Source: Pogona vitticeps
Lineage: Eukaryota > Chordata > Lepidosauria > Squamata > Agamidae
Reading direction: 5' to 3'
NCBI RefSeq assembly: GCF_051106095.1
Contig: NC_135783.1
Span: 58,995,447-59,059,446 of the forward strand
Length of the DNA stretch: 64,000 bases
Part shown: piece after piece, positions 56,763 to 64,000 of the stretch
How the letters are laid out: every line of letters begins with the position of its first letter
How positions within the stretch are numbered: the stretch's first letter is position 1
The notes under the pieces: generated by a model
Seen by the model: the letters and a program-made list of their open reading frames with translations, nothing else
The model's database searches: none
Told to the model about the DNA's origin: nothing
Program-made: the position numbers and the translations under genes

Positions 56763-57010
56763 GGACAGGTTACTTACCTGTAAGCATGGTTCTTCAAGTG
56801 GATCTCTATGAATCCACACCAGTGGGTTAAACAGCGCCTGCGCTGGTCCTCTCAGAATCTTCCAGAGCTATAGGGAAAAAGTAACAAAGTTTAGGTTGCC
56901 CTGTACAGTGCATGCTCCACCCGCCAAAGCCCCAGTTCCATGTGCTCGCCACATAGAGAGAGTTGGACCTCACTCAACAGTGACGGACAAGTGGGGAGGC
57001 TGGGCGGGAT

Positions 57011-57108
57011 GTGTGTATTCATAGAGGTCCACTTGAAGAACCATGTTTACAGATAAGTAACCTGTCCTTCTTCAATGCGGTCTCTATGAATCCACAGCAG
57101 TGGGTGAC
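57011..57108. repeat. DIRS internal complementary region
   Basis: TTCATAGAGGTCCACTTGAAG, GAACCATGTTTACAG and ATAAGTAACCTGTCC are the complement of the left terminus. They are followed at once by TTCTTCAATGCGGTCTCTATG and AATCCACAGCAGTGGG, the complement of the right terminus. DIRS elements use such a region to close a circular intermediate before recombinase-mediated insertion. Confidence 0.88.
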
Positions 57109-57138
57109 TAGCAAGCTCACTTACCGGAAGGAGGGTCG

Positions 57139-58130
57139 TCACTGCAGGATCGATGTCAGCACCGCTCTCCCAAACTTAGTCTCATTCTTGGCCCAGAGGT
57201 CCAGCCTATAATGTGTGATGAAAGTAGACACATTGGACCAGGTAGCTGCTCTGCAGATGTCAGGGATGTCAACTCCTCGCAGCAGGGCCGTAGAGATGAC
57301 AACAGCTCTAGTGGAATGAGCTTGAAGCCCCTCAGGGAGAGGCTTGTTGTGCAATTCATCGGCCAAAGAAATGGTGGAAACCAACCATCTGGACAGAGTA
57401 GACGATGAGGCAGCAAAACCTTTACGCTGACCATAGAAGCATATGAAAAGTCTTTGAACTTTTCTAAAGTCCTTGGTTCTTGAAACATAAAAAGACAGTG
57501 CACATCAAACGTCCAAACAGTAGAGCATGCGCTCAACATCAGAAACTGGATTTGGAAACAGTGTAGGCAACAACGAGGGTTGATTAACATGAAATTCTGA
57601 AATCACTTTAGGAAGAAAGGAAATATCCAGGTGTAACACAACTTTATCCTTGAAAAACTGAAGGTAGGGAGAATCCGCATGAAGTGCTGCCAACTCACTA
57701 GCTCTACATGCCGAAGTGATGGCCACCAAAAACAAGGTCTTAAATGATAAGAGTCTCAGGTCACAATTAGCCATAGGCTCAAAGGGAGGACGAGTAAGGG
57801 AATGAAGCACAAGCTGTAGTGACCAGTGTGGCAAAGGTCTCTTCACAGGAGGTCTCATATTTGAAAGGCCCTTGAAAAAGGCCTTCAATGTAGGATGGGA
57901 AAACCATCTGGATGATTGAGAGCCCTGGGGTTGAAAGGCTACAATGGCTATGTATATACTTTAAGAGTAGATTTTGAAAGTCCTAAATGAAAGAGATGTC
58001 GAAGATAAAGTAGCAGTGTAGACAATGCTACTGGAGAAGACTGTAAACCACGTTCCTTAGTGAACTTCAGAAAGCTTTGCCATTTGTGTTTTGTAAAGAC
58101 AGCTAGTTGCTGATTTTCTAGCCTTGTCAA
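57139..58130 (-). pseudogene. DIRS tyrosine recombinase region
   Basis: Minus-strand pieces carry the marks of the family. The N-terminal core-binding part has FTKHKWQSFLKFTKERGLQ, LLLYLRHLFHLGLSKSTLKVY. The catalytic part has LVAITSACRASELAALHADS (first arginine), LQAHSTRAVVISTALLRG (HxxR) and FITHYRLDLW (tyrosine). In living elements this enzyme inserts a circular DNA copy without a target duplication, in place of an integrase. Fossil; broken. Confidence 0.85.
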
Positions 58131-58165
58131 TGACTTCCTTTATCGATGGGATATCCTCCACACTG

Positions 58166-59400
58166 TCAAGTGGAGGGACTCCAGGTCTGGATGAGGACAT
58201 TCCCCGAGTCCTGGGTGATCAGATGTGGAATGAGAGGCAGCTTCATTTTGTCCGTTGCTGACTGTAGAAGCATGGAGAACCATGGCTGTCGCGGCCACCA
58301 GGGAGCAATCAAAATTACTTCTGCTTCCATCTGGAGCGTCCTGATTAGGGCTCTTTGTATGATGGGTATTGGCGGAAAAAGGTACAGGAGGCTCTCGTTC
58401 CAGGGGATCATGAACGCATCCCCCAGAGACCCCTCGCCTCTTCCCGCACGTGACACATACTTGTGACACTTCCTGTTGTTCAAAGCAGCAAACATGTCTA
58501 TAGAGGGTGTCCCCCATCTGTGGCACAGTGTGTGGAACACAACTGGATCCAACTCCCACTTGTGAGTTTGGAACGAGTGACGACTCAACTCGTCTGCCAC
58601 CTGGTTTTCTGTTGTGGAGACATGAATGGCCACCAGAAAGATGTGCTGCTGGTAGCAGCACTCCCATAGGTGGACTGCCAGAAACAGGAGTGATTTTGAC
58701 CTTGTTCCTCCTTGCTTGTTCACGCAGAACATGGTTGTGCTGTTGTCTGTCACCAACTGTATTGCTCTGCCTTGTACCAGAGGGAGAAAGGCCCTGAGCG
58801 CCTTTATGACAGCCAGAAGCTCCAAGTGGTTCATGTGGAGCCACGCTTCCTGAGGGGACCACGATACGTGAATTTGGTGACCGTCGCAGTGTGCTCCCCA
58901 TCCCAGGGGACTGCCGTCTGTTGTGACCTGTCGTGTGAGCTGCAGAGGATGGAATGGATGTCCGACCAGGAGATGTGGGAGGAATGTCCACCACTGCAGC
59001 TGTAGAGCAAGTTCTGGAGTGACTGTTAGTCGCTTGTGCTGACTGTCTTGATGAGGGTCGAAGAGAGTGAGCATCCAAGACTGAAGAGAGCGCATCTTGA
59101 GGCGAGCATGAGATAGGGTAGTTGTTGTTGACGCCCTCAGACCTAGAAGATGTTGGGAGAGTTTTGCTGACACTCTCACATGAGGTTTGAACTTTCTTAT
59201 TGCCTTCCTCAACTTGTGTATACGTTCTGGTGGCAAGAACATGCGAGCATGGACCGAATCCAGTCTTGCTCTGATGTAATCCATCACCTGAGCGGGTTGT
59301 AGATTGGACTTGTGTTATGATGGCCCAGTTGTGAAGGTAAGGAGATAGGCAGGTGGGGTGGCCAGTGAGTGAAATGATTCTGGGTAAGTCAAAGATATTG
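58166..59400 (-). pseudogene. DIRS RT/RNase H region
   Basis: Minus-strand line with ARLDSVHARMFLPPERIHKL (end of the RT in DIRS elements), VTTDGSPLGWGAHCDGHQIH, MNHLELLAVIKALRAFLPLV, IQLVTDNSTTMFCVNKQGG and VADELSRHSFQTHKWELD. These are RNase H motifs with acidic residues in DGS, LEL and TDN. GTPSIDMFAALNNRKCHKYVS and APWWPRQPWFSML are the typical DIRS region after RNase H. Fossil; broken. Confidence 0.85.
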
Positions 59401-59850
59401 CCTTGATTTCTTGCCAGGTGTCTTGTATGATTGTCGTTTTTGAGCAGATTGAGGTTTGAAGGCAGTAGCCGATGAAGAAGGCTGGGAAGAATGTTGGTGA
59501 CCCTGAGAGCTGAAAGAACAGCAAGAGAGTAGTCAGAGGCAAGAGAGTAGTCAGACGGTCCGCGATCAGGGCAACGGAGGTCAGATAGGCGAAAAAAATC
59601 AAGTCCAAGTCTGAAAAGAGAAGGTAGACAAACAATTTTGAAGAGCTCTGAACAAGAGGTTCCAACTCCGCGGGCGGAAAAATGGAGCAGGGGCTTTGGC
59701 AGGTGGAGCATGCGCTGCACAGAGCAACCTAAACTTTGTTACTTTTCCCCTATAGCTCTGGAAGATTCCGAGAGGACCAGCACAGGCGCTGTTTAACCCA
59801 CTGGTGTGGATTCATAGAGAACACATTGAAGAACTATTGTTTTCTAGTTT

Positions 59851-59925
59851 TTACTTTGTTGCTAGTTTATGTCAGTTGATGTCTAATTTTGATTTTAATT
59901 GTTATTGTGTTCACTGTTTTTTATT
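59851..59925. repeat. Outer inverted arm, right of DIRS
   Basis: TTACTTTGTTGCTAGTTTAT through TTCACTGTTTTTTATT pairs with 56685-56760 over about 75 bp with few mismatches. It ends a few bases before the BovB target repeat at 59933. Confidence 0.8.
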
Positions 59926-59932
59926 ATTGTTT

Positions 59933-60258
59933 ATCGGATTTAGCTCCATTCTGAAGGAAATCAACCCTAAGTGCTCTGTGGAAGGATAGATCCTGAAGCT
60001 GAGGCTCCAATACTTTTGCCATCTCATGAGAAGAGAAGACTCCCTGGAAAAGACCTTAATGTTGGGAAAGTGTGAAGGCAAGAGGAGAAGGGGACGACAG
60101 AGGATGAGATGGTTGGACAGCGTCATCGAAGCTACCAACATGATTTTGACCAAACTCTGGGAGGCAGTGGAAGATAGGAGGGCCTGGCGTGCTCTGGTCC
60201 ATGGGATCACGAAGAGAAGGACACGACTTAACGACTAAACAACAAAATCTGATTTAGC
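59933..60258 (+). mobile_element. BovB LINE, 5'-truncated 3' end, older subfamily
   Basis: Element 59945-60246, matching the last 300 bp of BovB ORF2 and tail but with more differences than the 29.7 kb copy (for example GTCATCGAAGCTACCAACATG, ACGACTTAACGACTAAACAAC). A short open frame at 60026-60238 still ends GITKRRTRLND. Direct repeats ATCGGATTTAGC (59933-59944) and ATCTGATTTAGC (60247-60258) agree at 11 of 12 positions. Confidence 0.85.
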
Positions 60259-61399
60259 ACTACAGTATATTACTAAGGAAGACAAAGCATCTTTAGGAAG
60301 AAAGGTATGAAATAACACCCACAGTGGGGCTTTCTGTTTGACCCAAATCTCTGCCTTTGATTATTTCATCCATGCCAATTCAGATGCTCAAGTCCCATGC
60401 CTGTTACTTGGTTTTGCCATGTTGAGCCTAGTTCCTGCAAGGTTTATAATGGTTGGGCATATTACAGCAACTCTCAGGACATTGTCTTGAAACATCAGGG
60501 ACAGCCCTCTTATTAGGCAGAGTGAGACAAGTGCCTCAAGTAAATTTTTAATGTTGTTAGTCGTTTACTTTATTATTATTTTATTGTTACTGTCAGGAAT
60601 GGAGAGAGGCTTTTGCCAAAGGTCTGCCCCAATGCACCATAGGTTAGGCCTAAGAAAGGCCGTCTCATTCTATGTCTCTAAACAAGATGCATGTTGCAGG
60701 CTTGTATAACACTGTAAAGCTCTTCCTCCCTCCCTCTTCTTGCCCGCACTCTCTCTTCTTGCCGTTTCAAGGAAAAGATCTGAAAGATCAGCTTATGTAG
60801 AAGTTTAGCCTTGAACCAAAATTCAAATCAAAGAGAATTTTAAAGGATATGCATATTATGTAAGGATAAGAAAAATCAGTGAGTGCAGCAACTCTTGATA
60901 GCTTCAATATTTCAAGAGATGTACTGTACTAGTCGTAATTGTTTTAACTTCTGTGAATGTTTTTTTTAAAAAGCAAGTGAAGAAAATATACTCAAGAGTT
61001 TTTTTGTGTCAAATAAACTAGGCCTAATTTTAAAACGCTTTCTTTCTTTAAAACGCTATATTTTACTACCAGTATTTTATGCACCCTGGAAGGCTATGTA
61101 AGAAGGTGCAGAAAACATTGGGACACATGTCTCCATTTTACTAACCTATTCATCAAAAGCAGGAGGACAAGCTCGCACTCTCCAGATGTTCTGCAACTCC
61201 TTTTGGCCTCAGTCAGCATTGCCAGCAGTCAAGGATTGTGGAAGATAAAGTCCACAGCCTCTGGAAGGTGCCAGTTGTCTAAACTTGGTCTGATGTAAAT
61301 ATTATTCTTCATGTATGTGAGCTCTTTCTGGCTATAAAAATTGGTTCCTTATTTGTACGTTTCAGTTTTATGATTCATCAAGTATAATGGGATTATGAA
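60259..61399. other. No gene; one MITE arm
   Basis: Around 61165-61270, CTCTCCAGATGTTCTGCAAC and CAAGGATTGTGGAAGATAAAG with CTCTGGAAGGTGCCAG form a decayed hAT-type MITE arm pair. Nothing else recognised. Confidence 0.4.
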
Positions 61400-61620
61400 A
61401 TTCTCTGTAATAGTCATTGTATACCATCAAATCAATTCCAGCTTTTCCCGTGTTTTCTAGGTAGGGAATACTCAGGAGTTGTTTACCTTTTCCTTCTTCT
61501 GTGGGTGCCCTGGGACTGTACAGCTCACCCAAGGCCACATAAGCTGGTTCTTATCACAGTAGGGAACTGAACTCCCAACCTCTGGCTACACAACCTGTGT
61601 AGGCCATTACATTTCAGAAT
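61400..61620 (-). mobile_element. tRNA-derived SINE with RTE-like 3' end
   Basis: On the minus strand: B-box GGTTGGGAGTTCAGTTCCC, TGGCCTTGGGTGAGCTGTAC, AGGGCACCCACAGAAGAAGG, then the tail TCCCTACCTAGAAAACACGG, GAAAAGCTGGAATTGATTTG with ATGGTAT. The tail is a decayed CGCCATAAGTCGGAATCGACTTGATGG. Same family as 15962-16166, nearly complete; the A-box end is eroded. Confidence 0.7.
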
Positions 61621-62293
61621 CAAATATATATTTTAAAAATGCTTCAGTAAAGAACTGAAACTAATAACAGCACGGCTCTTCTTAATCATAGGCCTCTGTT
61701 GCAATATAGATACCGATTTAGACATTTTAGGATTTGAAGCAGATAAATGAAGTGACCACAGATTATGCAATAATTAAAACACTTACCACATGACCTTATG
61801 CTCAGGAGATCTGTTAACTGATTCTTCTGAGCCAAATGAAGAAGAAAGAAAACTCTGTTACTCTGCTCTGACAATAAGATCACACCAGGGAGTAATTTCT
61901 TTGAGTATATTTCAGTAGGTTATGAGTGCACAATAATAATGGCTATGACTAAACAATATTCATTCTCTTTGGACCACACATAGAAATCTTTTGATAATAA
62001 GCAGTCCTTCAATAAAAAAGACAGAATATGCACTATAAAAAAAGTAATGCCCTCCCTCATCTTCAAAACAGTCAATCTGGAATACAGTACTTTTATCCAT
62101 TATTTTAATAAAATTTGAAAAACTTAATCATACTTAATAAAAACTAAATCCAGTGGCCCGAATATTTTGTGTAACAGTGTGCAGTGGAAAGTGATGATGT
62201 CATCAGCTTGTGCCTCTAACATTTATTTTAAATTGCTTAAATGGTTCCCAAACCCCCTCTCCGTTTTAGGTCCCATGTACATTCTATATACAG

Positions 62294-62418
62294 GCGCGCG
62301 CGCGCGCACACACGCACACACACACACACACGTATGTATGTATGTATGTATGTATGTATGTATGTATGTATGTATGTATGTATGTATGTATGTATGTATG
62401 TATGTATGTATGTATGTA
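62294..62418. repeat. (CG)n(CA)n(GTAT)n compound repeat
   Basis: Seven CG units (62294-62307), then a CA run to about 62331, then about 21 GTAT units. Alternating purine-pyrimidine throughout, able in principle to adopt left-handed DNA. Confidence 0.95.
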
Positions 62419-64000
62419 CACTTAGCTGTACATGTACACAGATTTCAGCCCAAGTTCATCCATTTGTGATTGTATACTCTGAAGGTATGGTCTGAATGCA
62501 TGTGATCTGAAAATATCATAGTGCGATTCTCTGTTCTGTATACAAAAAAAAATCTATGACATGTAAGTACAGTATATACTACTGAAGTCATAATGTTAGT
62601 TGCTGGAAATGGATCTGTGTATAGGACAAAGCACAAAAGGAAAAGAACAAGATAACATTTGGACAGAAAATGGAACAAGGAAGGGTGTTAACTGAGTAAA
62701 ATCTGTCCAGGTTAGCTATGCCCTGAACTTGTAAATGGATGATTTGCCTGCTATTTCTTTGTCTGTCCCATAGGGACACTAGTTATTTTGACACTGTTCA
62801 TATGGATCTGGCCTAAACCTACTTTTGTTACAGTTAGGGAAACAAATTAGTAATACAGGAACTCCCATACTGGAAACAGCACAGCACTTCTGGCACAGAC
62901 CCTGAGAAAGTTTTGTCTTTGGCTTGAAAGATTTAAAACTATTTGAGAGAAATGTGATCCCTTCCTTCAAACTTTCAGAGGTCCAAAGTCTGGTTCCTCC
63001 AAAGCTTGACATGACCAAAACAAAACAAAACAAAAATAAAAAAAATTCATGATCGCTGTAAAAATAAGTTAGGTAAATTTAAGCTTTTTAAAATTAAATG
63101 CAGATGCTGCTATCATTTCATTAGTCTGGGGGGGGGAACTTACATATTTAATGAAAATCCAATCAAAGAGATTTAGGAAATGAGCACATCTGCCAAGTGA
63201 TATTCTTAGCTCCTTGTTTTTCTCTTATTTTGTCATTCGTTTTCTGATAATTTGTTGGCTTTTTCCCATTTTCTGTGCAGCCTTTCCCCCCCTATTGAAC
63301 TAATATGTTTAAAAGTCATGAGGAGAGCCAGAGCTATGTCACAGCAAGGTCACAGATTCTGTAGTTTCCTGTTTATTTGTAAAAGGGTTTGTGGAGGTTA
63401 TTCCCAGACCCTCTTTAGAAAAATAGAAAGTTGAGGCTAAAGTTCACCTCTTTCCTGATATCGAGAAATCTAAAATGTGAGCGCCATGCCCACTGTATCT
63501 TAAAGTCACAAACAACATTCTAGAGAGCAGGTCCCAGCTAGATGGTAAGACGAAATGCTTCTCAATGCAGCCGTGACATGTGTTCCAATAGACGGTGAGG
63601 AAATCTCCTTCCTTAAAAACTTCCAAAGAGAAGTTGGCCTGGGCACTAAAGAGAAGGATGTAGGCACACAGGTTCTTCTATTGCAAGGAGATGATTGTTT
63701 AAATATTATTTAAATAGATGGTTGTGGGCAAAAACTACCAAGAAACGTTTTGTGCAGCACTCATGAAAAGGAATACAAGCAGTCTTCCTGGTGAACGGTG
63801 CCCAAATGAATCCATTCCAGTTCAGTAACTGAATCAGTTTTCTTATTCAGCTTGTCTGAGCTAAAGAGATGAAAGTATAATCAGACGTTAGTCTGAATTC
63901 TGAGGAGGAAACTCTTGTTTTCCTCTGAATAATTTCTGAGTAACTCAGCAACTATTTTAACATTCCCTAGCCAAATGTATCACTTCAAAGCAGCATACCA
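62419..64000. other. No gene seen
   Basis: AT-rich anonymous DNA with a G run at 63129-63136. Short frames have no domain support. Confidence 0.4.

Larger units (their letters stand above)
56763..59833 (-). mobile_element. DIRS-type tyrosine-recombinase retrotransposon
   Basis: A 3.07-kb element read on the minus strand, shorter than complete vertebrate DIRS elements, which are usually about 5-6 kb. Terminal inverted repeats: 56763-56940 and 59665-59833, about 90% alike. The left one carries about 25 extra bases (GGACAGGTTACTTACCTGTA) at its outer end; unequal ends are also known from Dictyostelium DIRS-1. Internal parts on the minus strand: RT/RNase H region (about 58166-59400), tyrosine recombinase (about 57139-58130), and an internal complementary region (57011-57108) that joins the complements of both outer ends. 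This trio is diagnostic for DIRS. It is broken, with several breaks, and treated as a fossil of intermediate age. Confidence 0.9.

Noticed and set aside
58140-59720. 526-codon minus-strand frame across the DIRS element
   Set aside because: It is in a different frame from the RNase H motifs at 58166-59287, is serine/threonine/histidine-rich and shows no domain. It is a shadow frame.
62167-62495. Frames with MYVCMYV repeats
   Set aside because: Translation of the GTAT microsatellite, not a protein gene.

Overview
The window reads as intergenic or intronic DNA of a squamate reptile, most likely a lizard. The evidence is the repeat mix: Sauria-type SINEs, a full-length BovB (RTE) LINE and two BovB 3' pieces, L2/CR1 tails, an R4/Dong-type LINE with a restriction-like endonuclease, Penelope-like sequence, DIRS elements, a Ty3/gypsy element of Gmr1-like layout, and mariner- and hAT-type miniature elements. 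I found no exon of a host protein gene and no functional tRNA, rRNA or small RNA gene. Every long open frame belongs to a mobile element or is the shadow of one. Family names rest on remembered motifs, not on a database search.

Layout. 1-60: CR1-type tail. 1443-1673: palindromic Penelope-derived unit between 12-bp target repeats. 1878-2056: Sauria SINE head. 2090-3258: 5' piece of an old DIRS element. 3.3-17.7 kb: mostly single-copy-looking DNA with small SINEs, L2 pieces, hAT and mariner MITEs, an R4 LINE relic and microsatellites. 17.9-18.4 kb: stacked mariner-type MITEs. 20.7-22.1 kb: two hAT MITEs around a SINE. 22170-28850: Penelope-like element split by a young Gmr1-like gypsy element (22270-27919) whose two 481-bp LTRs look identical. 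29.7-30.2 kb: BovB 3' copy inside an L2-like tail that runs into a GATA array. 32.2-33.3 kb: Sauria SINE and MITE. 33.3-39.1 kb: largely featureless. 39166-42369: full-length BovB with a 1004-codon frame between perfect 11-bp target repeats. 43.9-47.5 kb: decayed APE-type LINE carrying a MITE, with a short two-ended derivative at 49.2 kb. 53.5-55 kb: old RTE-type LINE relic. 56.7-59.9 kb: DIRS element inside a larger inverted repeat. 59945-60246: BovB 3' copy. Then a SINE at 61.4 kb and a CG/CA/GTAT repeat at 62.3 kb.

How the parts relate. BovB encodes the endonuclease and reverse transcriptase that, by established knowledge, also mobilise Sauria SINEs through a shared 3' tail; both are here. 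The old RTE relic and two tRNA-derived SINEs (15.96 and 61.4 kb) look like a second such pair. MITEs carry only terminal repeats and would need a transposase from elsewhere. The observations most worth following are the Gmr1-like element with a SCAN-like capsid region, the palindromic Penelope unit with hammerhead-like cores, the in-frame 15-nt gap in the BovB reverse transcriptase, and the extra inverted repeat outside the DIRS termini.
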